Assembly (NCBI GenBank): GCA_964569025.1
Contig: CAZMSQ010000006.1
Span: 44,060 to 108,059 of the forward strand
DNA: 64,000 nt
Direction of reading: 5' to 3'
From: CAZMSQ01 sp964569025
GTDB taxonomy: Bacteria; Bacteroidota; Bacteroidia; Chitinophagales; Saprospiraceae
Within the stretch, counting starts at the first letter, position 1. Each line of letters begins with the position of its first letter. The notes under the pieces are model-generated. The model worked only from the letters and a program-made list of their open reading frames with translations. It made no database searches and was not told the origin of the DNA. The position numbers and the translations under genes were made by a program. Positions 26,926 to 35,444 of this stretch are shown in pieces.

Positions 26926-26933
26926 TATTTTTG
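26926..26933 (+). promoter_or_regulatory. Arginase promoter, -7 box
   Basis: TATTTTTG, an exact TAnnTTTG match, ends 19 bp upstream of the arginase ATG. Confidence 0.6.
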
Positions 26934-26952
26934 ATTGTGCAAAAGAGTGGTC

Positions 26953-27960
26953 ATGAAAAAAGTGACATTGTTGGAAGTAGATTCTGAATTAGGGGCTGGC
27001 ACGCGTGGTTCGAGTCTCGGAATTTCAGCACTCAAGATAGCGGCCCTGACCGCCGGCGATCATTTTTTTGCTGATCACCCTCGCCTCAGGATTCCGAATT
27101 GCAATGAATACCTCTACAGGCCAGTTGATACCCCTCATGCCATTCATTTGGATGGCATTGTGAAAATGCTCGAGCGCGTAAGCGGCGGGGTGCGGGATTG
27201 TGTGCAAGAGGGGGGCTTCCCCCTGGTGCTCTCCGGAGACCACTCTTCCGCCGCCGGAACAATCGCCGGGTTGAAGGCTGCCCTTGGAGAGGGTCGCAGG
27301 CTCGGGGTTATCTGGATAGATGCACACGCTGACCTTCACAGTCCTTATACCACTCCCTCCGGGAATGTACACGGAATGCCTCTGGCAATTGCCTTGTCAG
27401 AAGATAACCTGGATCACCAGTCCAATGAAATTGTAGGGAAGACAAAAATCCTGTGGGAACGTGCAAAGGCAGTTTGTCAGCCCGGACCTTGGATAAAGCC
27501 TGAAGATTTGGTTTTCATTGGTTTGCGCGATTATGAAACCCAGGAAGCTCATCTTATTAATAGCCTTGACATAAATGTGGTATCCGTGCGACAGGTGCGC
27601 CGGGATGGTGCTGAGGAAATTGCTCGCCAGGTGCGACACATGCTAGATGCCTGCGATTGCCTCTACGTATCATTCGATGTAGACAGTCTGGATTGTGATC
27701 TCGTATCTGATGGTACCGGTACGCCAGTGCCCGATGGGCTCACAGTCGACGAGGCGCGGGGTTTGATAATGGGTTTTGGAGAAGACCCCCGTCTCTGTGC
27801 ACTCGAAATCATGGAGGTAAACCCGGTGCTGGATACAAAGGGCAATAAAATGGCTGAGGCTGCTTTCCATATTCTGCAGTACTTTGTGAGGAATTCTTGT
27901 TCCTTTGGCCATCACCCTGTCAATAAAACCCGTGACAGCGTGGTTGAGGCCAGTTCATAA
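26953..27960 (+). CDS. rocF: Arginase family hydrolase
   Basis: Arginase hydrolyses L-arginine to ornithine and urea with a dinuclear manganese site. The 335-residue protein shows all six metal ligands in the usual places: His97 (SGDHSSAAG), Asp123, His125 and Asp127 (DAHADLHSP), and Asp242 and Asp244 (SFDVDSLD). The loop TTPSGNVHGMP and EVNP near the end also fit arginase rather than agmatinase. ATG 26953 gives MKKVTLLEV; a TTG six codons upstream is less likely. No other arginine-catabolism gene is adjacent. The gene is followed closely by the helicase gene. Confidence 0.9.
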   Translation: MKKVTLLEVDSELGAGTRGSSLGISALKIAALTAGDHFFADHPRLRIPNCNEYLYRPVDTPHAIHLDGIVKMLERVSGGVRDCVQEGGFPLVLSGDHSSAAGTIAGLKAALGEGRRLGVIWIDAHADLHSPYTTPSGNVHGMPLAIALSEDNLDHQSNEIVGKTKILWERAKAVCQPGPWIKPEDLVFIGLRDYETQEAHLINSLDINVVSVRQVRRDGAEEIARQVRHMLDACDCLYVSFDVDSLDCDLVSDGTGTPVPDGLTVDEARGLIMGFGEDPRLCALEIMEVNPVLDTKGNKMAEAAFHILQYFVRNSCSFGHHPVNKTRDSVVEASS

Positions 27961-27986
27961 TTCTTCCATTCAAAATTCTCCCGCCA

Positions 27987-29288
27987 GTGGCCCTTGGCAA
28001 ACCCGCGATTGTCCTGACTCCTGATTTCAAGTATGCGCTTGATTTGATGGAGCAGTCGGATTCCTCCATTTTTGTGACCGGGCGGGCCGGCACGGGCAAG
28101 TCCACCCTGCTTCAGAGCTTCCGGCGGACTTCCGCTAAGAGGGTCGTGGTACTTGCACCAACAGGAGTTTCTGCTCTAAATGTCGGAGGGCAGACCATTC
28201 ACTCCTTTTTTCGATTTCCTGCCCGCTTTTTGGAAGAAAAAGACATCACCCGAAAGCGTCAGAAAAAAACATACAAGGCGATAGATGTCCTTGTCATCGA
28301 TGAAATATCCATGGTGCGGGCGGATTTGCTGGATGCGATGGACAGGGTGCTGCGCCTTACACGCAACGATTCGCGGCCATTCGGAGGGGTGCAGGTGGCT
28401 ATGTTTGGCGACTTGTTTCAACTGCCGCCTGTGGTGGCGAGCCCGGAGGAAAGGCACTATTTTCAGACCGTCTATCATTCTCCATACTTTTTCTCGGCCC
28501 GCGTTATGCAAGAAGAATTTGCCATCGAATTCCTTGAGTTGCGCAAGGCCTTCCGCCAATCTTCAACCTATTTTCTGAGAATGCTCGATGCAGTACGCAC
28601 CAATCAGGCAGATTCGGATGTCCTCACAGAGCTGAACTCGAGGTGGCTGCCAAATCAGAAAGCGGAAGCATACACCATCACGCTGACGGCAAGGAATGCG
28701 ACGGCAGACCGAATCAATATGTCAGAGCTGGAGCAGCTGGAAGGAAAGGGCCGCGCTTTTCAGGCCACTGTTTCGGGTACCGTCCAGACCAAGGTGTTTC
28801 CTGCTGAGTTGATACTGACTCTAAAAATCGGCGCTCAAGTGATGTTTGTGAAGAATGATTCAGATGGAGAATTTGTCAATGGGACCATCGGCCGGGTGGT
28901 CGGACTCAAGGATGAAGGTCTGGTGGTGGAATGCGAGGACGGCCAGGGCCAAAGACGGCAGGTTGAGGTCGGTCGGATGACATGGGAGATGGTTCAGTAC
29001 AAACTGAATGAGGAAAAAAATACCCTGGATACGGAGGTAGTGGGAACCTTTACCCAATTTCCGGTAAAATTGGCCTGGGCAATCACCATTCACAAGAGCC
29101 AGGGCCAAACATTTGATCGGGTCATCATTGATATGGGCAGGGGCGGCGCCTTCGAACACGGTCAAACCTATGTGGCCCTTAGCCGTTGTCGGACGCTGGA
29201 GGGTATCCTTCTGAAACAACCATTAAGGCAAAATGATATTTTGGTAGATTCTACTGTTGTAGATCAATATGAGCAGTGGTTTCGATAG
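27987..29288 (+). CDS. PIF1-like superfamily 1B DNA helicase
   Basis: A 433-residue 5'-3' helicase of the Pif1/RecD2 superfamily. Walker A GRAGTGKST lies at residues 32-40, Walker B VLVIDEISMV near 100-109, and FGDLFQLPP (motif III) near 146. The C-terminal half contains VNGTIGRVV and the UvrD_C_2-like ITIHKSQGQTFD and YVALSRCRT (motifs V and VI). Such proteins in Bacteroidota are often annotated as AAA-family ATPases. They probably resolve stalled forks or structured DNA. There is no WYL or HRDC extension. The start at GTG 27987 is the first possible codon, and the next in-frame ATG would remove part of the N-terminal motif region. Confidence 0.9.
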   Translation: MALGKPAIVLTPDFKYALDLMEQSDSSIFVTGRAGTGKSTLLQSFRRTSAKRVVVLAPTGVSALNVGGQTIHSFFRFPARFLEEKDITRKRQKKTYKAIDVLVIDEISMVRADLLDAMDRVLRLTRNDSRPFGGVQVAMFGDLFQLPPVVASPEERHYFQTVYHSPYFFSARVMQEEFAIEFLELRKAFRQSSTYFLRMLDAVRTNQADSDVLTELNSRWLPNQKAEAYTITLTARNATADRINMSELEQLEGKGRAFQATVSGTVQTKVFPAELILTLKIGAQVMFVKNDSDGEFVNGTIGRVVGLKDEGLVVECEDGQGQRRQVEVGRMTWEMVQYKLNEEKNTLDTEVVGTFTQFPVKLAWAITIHKSQGQTFDRVIIDMGRGGAFEHGQTYVALSRCRTLEGILLKQPLRQNDILVDSTVVDQYEQWFR

Positions 29289-29395
29289 GTCGTTTTTTTA
29301 CTTGGCAAATTGATCAGGCTGTTGTACTTTGCAAGTGGACTGTTCAAAAGGAAGAGCGGTCCGTTTTGGTTTGATTTCATCATAACTTCTCAATT

Positions 29396-29521
29396 ATGTC
29401 ACGAAGAAGAGAACGACAGTTTGCCAAAAACAAGAAGGAAGAAACCCAGTTTTTCAAAATTGTCGGCATCATTGTGCTGGTGCTGGTCGTCGGGCTTATG
29501 CTCGTATTTATGAACTCTTAG
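29396..29521 (+). CDS. Small single-pass membrane protein (41 aa)
   Basis: This tiny gene encodes 41 residues: a very basic and polar start (MSRRRERQFAKNKKEETQF), then one hydrophobic helix (IVGIIVLVLVVGLMLVF) ending MNS. It begins 107 bp after the helicase stop. A TACTTTG element close to the -7 consensus lies about 65 bp upstream (29324-29330). The layout fits a cytoplasm-facing basic tail and one membrane helix. I do not recognise the family. The coding call rests on length, composition and placement in an otherwise empty gap. Confidence 0.6.
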   Translation: MSRRRERQFAKNKKEETQFFKIVGIIVLVLVVGLMLVFMNS

Positions 29522-29534
29522 GCACTGGCGTGAG

Positions 29535-32500
29535 TCAGGTCGCAATTCTGACTTGACTCCTCCCGCCACTTTTTTTGATGACCTGAATCTGAGTGTTGAT
29601 TCGCTCCTTCAATGCGGGGACGTGAGAGATGATACCAATGCTTTTTCCTCGGACCTGAAGGTTTTCCAATGTGCTGATTGCAGAATCGAGTGTGTTTTCA
29701 TCCAATGTGCCAAAGCCCTCATCGATGAAGAGTGACTCGATATTTGTATTCCGGCTGGCCATGTCAGAAAGTCCGAGAGCGAGGGCGAGGCTGACCAGAA
29801 AGGACTCTCCGCCTGACAGTGTATTGACTGAGCGGGTGTTACCGGCCTGATGATCATCGATGATTTCAATCTTTAGGTTTTCGCCTTTAATCTTCTGGAG
29901 CCGGTAACGGCCACTCAGCGTTTTGAGATGAGCATTGGCAAGCTGACTTAAGCGTGTAATGGTTAGGGATTGGGCGTAGGTTCGGAAAACGTCTCCCCTT
30001 GAGCTGCCAATGAGATCGTTCAATGCCTTCCATCGGGCTGTTTCCTTTTCCTGAGCCTCATATTCAAGAGTTCTTTCCTGCTTGTTTTCCTTGTTCTTCC
30101 GATCGGCATCCAGTCTCTCAGAGAGTGTGCCAATTGACTGAACAATCACATTCCTTTTTTCCTCCTCTTCATGGATGAGCGCCTCAAGAGAAGCTTGGTC
30201 AAGCGTTTCCCAGTCAGTTCTGGATTCTTGTAATTCCTTCAAATCATTTCCATCACGTTGCAAGAGTGTGTACACTGCATTTAATTTATTTTCAAGAGAG
30301 GTTTTTTCTTCCTGAATACGCTGGACTTCAGCTATTGGCAAAATGACAGCTTCTACAGCCTTCGCATCACTAAACGGTGAGGCATCAATAGCAACATCGA
30401 GCTGGTTGCGGGCTGATTGAACCGCCTTTTCTGCATTCTGAAGTTGGGCCGCATTTGACTCCCTCAATGCAGCAATCCGGGTTTCTTCGTTTGCAAGGTC
30501 ATTGACGAGAATTTGTGCTTCCTCAGTTGCTTTTTCTGCCTGTTCGACTGCCAGTCGGACCTCCTCCTCAATCTCTTCCGGCAATCTGTCCCCGATCAAT
30601 GTTGAAAGTTGGGCATGGAGATGTGTGATGGTGGAACTCAACTCCACGCCTTTGACCTTGACCGCTTCGAATCTCGTTGTCGCAGTGGTTTGCTGGTCAT
30701 TCATATTACTAATCTGGGCATCAAGGTTCTGTATGTTATTCGTCTGATCTACCTGTGCTCGGGAGTTCTTCTGCCAATCCAGTGAAAGGCTGCGCCAATA
30801 GGTGGTTATTTCGGCAGCCTCTGTCATTCCCTCCCTTACCGGGAATCGATTTATCCATTTGTCAGACACTTGTTTTGAGGAGGCAAGGGATGTCTCTAAA
30901 GCAGCAATCGATTGCTCAGTTTCCGCCAATTGCCCGTTCATCATATTGAGCGACACTGTGATTTCTTGAATTACGGTATTGGTCCTTGCTTGTTCAGTTT
31001 CAAGATCAGACAACTCCCTGTCCAGACTGCTCAGGGCTTCTCTTTTTCCGCTGAAATCACGAAGAGATGCGTCCAGTTCAGCAAGGGTGTTAGGCCAATC
31101 AGTCGGGTGGTCAGACAGGGAAATTTCCAGTACGAGTTGATTAAGGAATGCACTTTTCTGTTGCTGAATTTCATCTAATGTACGCTGTTTGTCAATGATT
31201 GCCTTTTGTAGGTTTTCTTTTTCAATCGTTGCTCGGGTGAGTTTCTCTCTGTAAGTCTGCGTGGTTTTCTGCACCTTTTCGAGTTGTTCTTTTGCCTCCT
31301 GGAGATCTTTTCGGGCAATTTCCGCAAGTTCTGCAGCTTCATCTCCCATTTTTAGAGGATGCTCTGTCGATCCGCAAAGCGGGCAGGGGTCGCCTTCTGC
31401 AAGGGTGGCCCGGTCATGGGCGTAATGGGCGATGGCACGCTGTTGGTCGAACATTGCCTGACGCATGGCGACCAGTTCGGTCAGGCGATTTTCTTCTGAT
31501 TCGCTGTCTCTTACCTGTTGGGTGAAGGTATTTTCCTGTTCAGTTTTCTGATGGAAGGATTCTTTTTGCTCAGTTTGTTCTTTTTGATTCTGTAGAAACT
31601 GCTCGTGTATATGAATGAGGTTGCGCAGGGCGTCCAGGTTGTTGGATTGTGTATTTCTGTATTCTGAAATTTGCATCAGCGTTGCCTGCCGGCTATCGGC
31701 CAGCATGGTGCCTGCTGCAGTGCGGAATGAGTCAGAGCGATCCTGTATCTTTTCCCGGACGGGATTGAGGGCTTTGGTCAAATCATCCAACTCCTTTGTC
31801 TTATCCTGAATGCGCTTACGCAAGGCCTTCGTTTGCTCAGAGTACCTGGACTTCTGCTGTTTCTGGCTCTTGAGCCGCTCAAAGTCGGAGCTGATTTCAG
31901 GCAGCATATCTGGAAGATCCGCATAAGCATGATGGGTTGTGAGCCACTGGGTGACCGTATCCAAAGCCTCCTGCGCATCGAGGCGCTGATTGCGCAGCAC
32001 TACCATGGCGGACTTCCTTTCTTGTATTTCTCTCTGGAAATCTTTGGCTTCAGTGCGATAACCATCAAGGGTTGCCTCGTGATTCTTCACCTGAGAGCGG
32101 ATTTCTTTCGCTTCCGAAATTTTAGGCTGCCAATCCTTTTGGGCATTTTTGGCATGTGTGAGTTTTTCTCTGGCTATTTGAAGTTTGTGACCAGCTTCCT
32201 GATATCGAGTCCGAATCTTTTCTTCTTGTGCGTGAAGTGTATCTCTTTCTTTCCGCAATTTGGAGAGTGTATTCGAATTCTCATGCCACCTTTCTAACAG
32301 CGGCTTGATTGGCATTGCCAGTTCGTGATTGCCGAGTCGGACGAAGTCTTCCTTCCGATTATCCAGTTCTGTGCGCAGTCTTGATTCTTCTTTTCGATGA
32401 CCTGCCACGTTGGACTGTAACTTATGGAGCTGGATGAGTTGATTCAGGTCTTTTTGATTCGCATCCAACAACTCAGAGATTTCCTGAGACTGCTTTTTGG

Positions 32501-33182
32501 CGTCCCTGAGCTCTTGCTCAAGTTTCTCAACCTCCTCACTGGAAAGGACTTCAATGGTAGAAATCAGATTTTGAATCTCTCTCAGTTTCGTAGCCTCATT
32601 TTTATGCCGCTCATGAGCCCCCTTTGATAACTCGCTGTAAATTTCAGTCCCGGTGATTTTCTCCAATAACTCGCTTTGTGTTTTATCATCGGCTTTGAGG
32701 AAGGCGTCGAATTCTCCCTGAGACAGCATCACGGATCGGACAAACCGGTCATAATCGAGGCCGGTAATGTCTGCAATCAATCCCGGTATCCTACTTTTCC
32801 TTTCATTCAGAATTTTATATTCCTTTGACTCCCCGTCATACTTTGAGAGTTGCATTGAAGACTGCTGAAGATTTCCTTCTGGCTTTTTGCGGGCACGATT
32901 CAGGAACCATGATGACATATATAACTCCCCTTGAGCCAGAAAATGAACCTGAGCCATGCATTCTCCGGTGCCGTGGGACATAATTTCATTCACATCACTA
33001 TTTCTCGGAATTTTCCCATATAATGCGAGGGTAACGGCATCGAGAATGGTTGATTTTCCAGCTCCGGTATCTCCGGTGATGGCATACAGCCCGGTTTGGC
33101 CGAGGGGGGAGTTTTCGAAATCGATTTCAGTGGTACCGTAGAGGCTGTTGAGGTTGTGAATGGTGAGCTTTGTAATTTTCAT
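29535..33182 (-). CDS. sbcC: Exonuclease subunit SbcC (Rad50-like)
   Basis: The ATPase subunit of the SbcCD nuclease, which cuts hairpins and processes protein-blocked DNA ends. It is 1215 residues. Walker A GDTGAGKST is at 37-45. The Q-loop part VMLSQGEFDAFLKA follows, then a long coiled coil broken by the zinc hook CPLC (DPCPLCGSTEHPL, near residue 600). A second coiled coil leads to the signature LSGGESF near 1117, Walker B SLFIDEGFGTLD, and the final SHVPALKERI. The usual partner sbcD is not next to it on either side. ATG 33182. A TATCTTTC box close to the -7 consensus is about 30 bp upstream. Confidence 0.95.
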   Translation of the reverse strand: MKITKLTIHNLNSLYGTTEIDFENSPLGQTGLYAITGDTGAGKSTILDAVTLALYGKIPRNSDVNEIMSHGTGECMAQVHFLAQGELYMSSWFLNRARKKPEGNLQQSSMQLSKYDGESKEYKILNERKSRIPGLIADITGLDYDRFVRSVMLSQGEFDAFLKADDKTQSELLEKITGTEIYSELSKGAHERHKNEATKLREIQNLISTIEVLSSEEVEKLEQELRDAKKQSQEISELLDANQKDLNQLIQLHKLQSNVAGHRKEESRLRTELDNRKEDFVRLGNHELAMPIKPLLERWHENSNTLSKLRKERDTLHAQEEKIRTRYQEAGHKLQIAREKLTHAKNAQKDWQPKISEAKEIRSQVKNHEATLDGYRTEAKDFQREIQERKSAMVVLRNQRLDAQEALDTVTQWLTTHHAYADLPDMLPEISSDFERLKSQKQQKSRYSEQTKALRKRIQDKTKELDDLTKALNPVREKIQDRSDSFRTAAGTMLADSRQATLMQISEYRNTQSNNLDALRNLIHIHEQFLQNQKEQTEQKESFHQKTEQENTFTQQVRDSESEENRLTELVAMRQAMFDQQRAIAHYAHDRATLAEGDPCPLCGSTEHPLKMGDEAAELAEIARKDLQEAKEQLEKVQKTTQTYREKLTRATIEKENLQKAIIDKQRTLDEIQQQKSAFLNQLVLEISLSDHPTDWPNTLAELDASLRDFSGKREALSSLDRELSDLETEQARTNTVIQEITVSLNMMNGQLAETEQSIAALETSLASSKQVSDKWINRFPVREGMTEAAEITTYWRSLSLDWQKNSRAQVDQTNNIQNLDAQISNMNDQQTTATTRFEAVKVKGVELSSTITHLHAQLSTLIGDRLPEEIEEEVRLAVEQAEKATEEAQILVNDLANEETRIAALRESNAAQLQNAEKAVQSARNQLDVAIDASPFSDAKAVEAVILPIAEVQRIQEEKTSLENKLNAVYTLLQRDGNDLKELQESRTDWETLDQASLEALIHEEEEKRNVIVQSIGTLSERLDADRKNKENKQERTLEYEAQEKETARWKALNDLIGSSRGDVFRTYAQSLTITRLSQLANAHLKTLSGRYRLQKIKGENLKIEIIDDHQAGNTRSVNTLSGGESFLVSLALALGLSDMASRNTNIESLFIDEGFGTLDENTLDSAISTLENLQVRGKSIGIISHVPALKERINTQIQVIKKSGGRSQVRIAT

Positions 33183-33295
33183 TGGGAGGTTTTTTTCGCA
33201 AGTCGGAAAGATACGATATTTGTAGGGGCGACGTGGTCACCGGAGCGTTTTTGAGGGGTAGAGAATGGAAATCCGGTTGAGTTAAGAAAGAGGAT

Positions 33296-34042
33296 ATGTA
33301 TTTGGAAGTTCAGGGATTGAAAAAGACGTTTGGTCAGGAAACCGTGCTTGACGACATAGCGTTAAGAGTGCCGCGAAATAGTATACTGAGCATTCTCGGG
33401 CGCTCCGGTTCAGGCAAAACGACCTTGCTTAAGGTCATGGCCGGCCTTGAGAAGCCTGATGGTGGTGAAATTTTGCTGGATGGGCAAAGGGTGACAGATG
33501 TATCTCCTCAGCAGCGAAATATGGTGTACTTATATCAGGAGCCGCTTTTGTTCCCTCATATGAATGTGTTTGAGAATGTCGCCTTTGGACTACAGATCAG
33601 AAAGGTCAGAAACCCTGAACTGCGTGCCAGGACTCATCGAATGTTGTCGGAGCTCGGGCTTGGGGAGCATGCCCGGAAGACCGTGAAGCAATTGTCAGGT
33701 GGGCAGCGGCAGCGGGTTGCCTTTGGGCGCGCACTGATAATAAAGCCCTCCGTACTCCTTCTCGACGAGCCATTTGGTGCGCTCGATTCCGAGACGCGCT
33801 CTAAGATGCAAAAGCTCCTCAAACGCGTGATGCGGGAGTTTCAAATGACTGCTATTTTTGTCACTCATGACCTCAAGGAGGCCCTCGTCATGGGTGACCA
33901 GATCGGTTTGATGTCTGCCGGAGGTCTCGAGTGCTACCCGGATATGAATGCCTTTCTGAGTACGGCACACAGTGGGTTAGATGAGGAAATAGCCTTTTGG
34001 AACTTTATTCAGGGGCACAGACCCTTGTCAAGCAAAGATTGA
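33296..34042 (+). CDS. ABC transporter ATP-binding protein (PotA/FbpC type)
   Basis: A 248-residue ATPase of an ABC transporter. Walker A GRSGSGKTT is at 35-43, Q-loop at YLYQEPLLFPHM, signature QLSGGQRQR near 132-140, Walker B VLLLDEPFGALD and the switch His in VTHDLKEAL. The sequence resembles importer ATPases for spermidine, iron or sulfate, but it lacks their extra C-terminal regulatory domain. No permease or binding protein is adjacent. It therefore either works with a permease elsewhere or has another role. The ATG at 33296 follows AAGAGG. It precedes gldC by 60 bp on the same strand. Confidence 0.88.
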   Translation: MYLEVQGLKKTFGQETVLDDIALRVPRNSILSILGRSGSGKTTLLKVMAGLEKPDGGEILLDGQRVTDVSPQQRNMVYLYQEPLLFPHMNVFENVAFGLQIRKVRNPELRARTHRMLSELGLGEHARKTVKQLSGGQRQRVAFGRALIIKPSVLLLDEPFGALDSETRSKMQKLLKRVMREFQMTAIFVTHDLKEALVMGDQIGLMSAGGLECYPDMNAFLSTAHSGLDEEIAFWNFIQGHRPLSSKD

Positions 34043-34102
34043 TTCGCCTGCTCTGTGTATCTTGCCATTCTCATTCTATTTCTCATTCCAATCCATTAAA
34101 GC

Positions 34103-34468
34103 ATGTCTGATATTGCAAAAACGTCTGAACTCAACTTTCAGGTCGGCCTTGATGCCGATAATATTCCCGTTGATATCCAGTGGTCTGCCCGGGAAAACGG
34201 TGAGGGCCAAATCCAATCAGCAAAAGGAATGCTGATTTCTCTTTTCGACCGCGATTCACGCGACACCTTCAAAATTGATCTTTGGACAAAAGATATGCAA
34301 GTCGGGGAGATGGACCGGTTCATGTACCACACCTTGCGTGCACTCGGGGACACTTATTATAAAGCTACCCAAAATGAAGGATTGGCGAATGAGTTTCAGC
34401 GGTTTGTCCAGTTCTTCGGAGAAAAGACTGAGGTGATTCCGCCCCCTTCTGCCCAAAGTGGTCAATGA
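34103..34468 (+). CDS. gldC: Gliding motility protein GldC
   Basis: GldC is a small cytoplasmic protein linked to gliding and the type IX secretion system in Bacteroidota; its exact job is not settled. The 121-residue product is recognisable by TSELNFQVGLDADNIP, then a QSAKGMLISLFD stretch and the nearly invariant IDLWTKDMQVGEMDRF, followed by a helix with DTYYKAT and a FVQFFGEKTEV end. The usual neighbour gldB is not beside it. ATG 34103 is the natural start. It lies between an ABC ATPase and the SRP RNA gene. Confidence 0.92.
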   Translation: MSDIAKTSELNFQVGLDADNIPVDIQWSARENGEGQIQSAKGMLISLFDRDSRDTFKIDLWTKDMQVGEMDRFMYHTLRALGDTYYKATQNEGLANEFQRFVQFFGEKTEVIPPPSAQSGQ

Positions 34469-34506
34469 AAGGATCTGGAGGGGTTGACTGTTCGGGTGAA
34501 TAAATG

Positions 34507-34514
34507 TACTTTTG
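34507..34514 (+). promoter_or_regulatory. SRP RNA promoter, -7 box
   Basis: TACTTTTG, an exact match, ends 5 bp before the first base of the SRP RNA stem, which is the spacing expected for a transcription start at the RNA's 5' end. Confidence 0.75.
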
Positions 34515-34519
34515 CACTT

Positions 34520-34613
34520 GGTGAGCGCCATACGACCAGCTCCCTCTGAACTCCCCCAGGGTGGAAACACAGCAAGGGTAGGAGGTCGATGCGGTGCGAT
34601 GTGGTTGCTCACC
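34520..34613 (+). ncRNA. ffs: Signal recognition particle RNA (4.5S type)
   Basis: A 94-nt RNA forming a single long hairpin. GGTGAGC at 34520-34526 pairs with GCTCACC at 34607-34613. The apex has the SRP helix 8 signature: 5' loop CAGG, stem GTG closed by the GNRA tetraloop GAAA, stem CAC, then the 3' loop AGCA. This is the binding site of Ffh. A promoter box sits 5 bp upstream and a T-rich run follows. It targets ribosomes making membrane proteins to FtsY and SecYEG. The long reading frame that runs through it into the transaldolase is not translated here. Confidence 0.92.
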
Positions 34614-34624
34614 TTCTTTTTTTC
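34605..34624 (+). terminator. T-run terminator of SRP RNA
   Basis: The closing stem of the SRP RNA is followed directly by TTCTTTTTTTC (34614-34624), so the RNA's own hairpin acts as an intrinsic terminator. Confidence 0.7.
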
Positions 34625-34657
34625 ATCCCTGCCCGGCGGGACAAGCCCTTGATGCCC

Positions 34658-35320
34658 ATGGAATTCTTTTTAGACACTGCTAATCTGGATGAAATTGCAG
34701 AAGCTCGCGATCTCGGAGTTCTGGACGGCGTCACTACCAATCCGTCGCTGATGGCAAAAGAGGGGATTTCGGGCCGAAACCAAATCTTGAAGCACTACAA
34801 AGCTATTTGCGACCTTGTAGGTGACGGTGAGGTAAGTGCCGAGGTCATCGCTACCGATTTTGAGGGCATGGTCAGAGAAGGCGAAGAGCTAGCCGAAATT
34901 GCCGACAACATCGTTGTCAAAATCCCAATGATTAAAGATGGCGTCAAGGCACTTCGTCATTTTTCTGAAGAGGGTATTCGCACCAACTGCACCCTCGTAT
35001 TTTCTACAGCGCAAGCCATCCTCGCTGCAAAGGCCGGTGCCGACTTCGTATCCCCATTCATCGGTCGCATCGATGACACCAATTGGGACGGCATGTCCCT
35101 CATCAGCGAGATTGCCGAAGTATTCGCCATTCAGGACTACGACACCTACATCCTGGCAGCCTCCATCCGTACTTCCCGTCACATCGTCGAGGCCGCCAAA
35201 GCCGGCGCCGATGTCGTCACCTGCCCCCTCCGCAGCATCCTCGGCATGCTCAACCACCCACTCACCGATTCCGGCCTCAAGAAGTTCCTCGAAGACTTCC
35301 ACCGCACCAATCCCTCCTGA
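34658..35320 (+). CDS. tal: Transaldolase, small (FSA/TalC-like) type
   Basis: A 220-residue enzyme of the short transaldolase/fructose-6-phosphate aldolase family, in the non-oxidative pentose phosphate pathway. The family start MEFFLDTANLDEI is present at ATG 34658, with a second ATG two codons upstream. GVTTNPSLMAKEG follows. The Schiff-base Lys88 sits in NIVVKIPM, then NCTLVFSTAQA, FVSPFIGRIDD and ILAASIRTSRH. A frame beginning at 34589 would include the SRP RNA and is rejected. It is 44 bp downstream of the SRP RNA. Downstream lies a short GTCGGACC repeat cluster, then a convergent phosphorylase gene. Confidence 0.95.
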   Translation: MEFFLDTANLDEIAEARDLGVLDGVTTNPSLMAKEGISGRNQILKHYKAICDLVGDGEVSAEVIATDFEGMVREGEELAEIADNIVVKIPMIKDGVKALRHFSEEGIRTNCTLVFSTAQAILAAKAGADFVSPFIGRIDDTNWDGMSLISEIAEVFAIQDYDTYILAASIRTSRHIVEAAKAGADVVTCPLRSILGMLNHPLTDSGLKKFLEDFHRTNPS

Positions 35321-35362
35321 TCGCTTCCCCCGCGCTCCAGTACGCTCACCTCGACTCCACCC

Positions 35363-35410
35363 CCGGTCGGACCGCTACAGTCGTCGGACCACTATTATGG
35401 TCGGACCAGT
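35363..35410. repeat. Second GTCGGACC repeat cluster, three copies
   Basis: GTCGGACC occurs at 35366, 35383 and 35400, exactly 17 bp apart and all in one direction. The spacers (GCTACAGTC, ACTATTATG) resemble those of the cluster at 1181-1316. It lies between convergent stops, so it is not a promoter element. Confidence 0.8.
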
Positions 35411-35444
35411 TAACGGGGAGAGGTGAGAACTGGGTGAGCGAGAG

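Noticed and set aside
34589..35320. Transaldolase starting at 34589
   Set aside because: The extension lies within the SRP RNA and its terminator and lacks family similarity; MEFFLDTANLDEI at 34658 is the true start.
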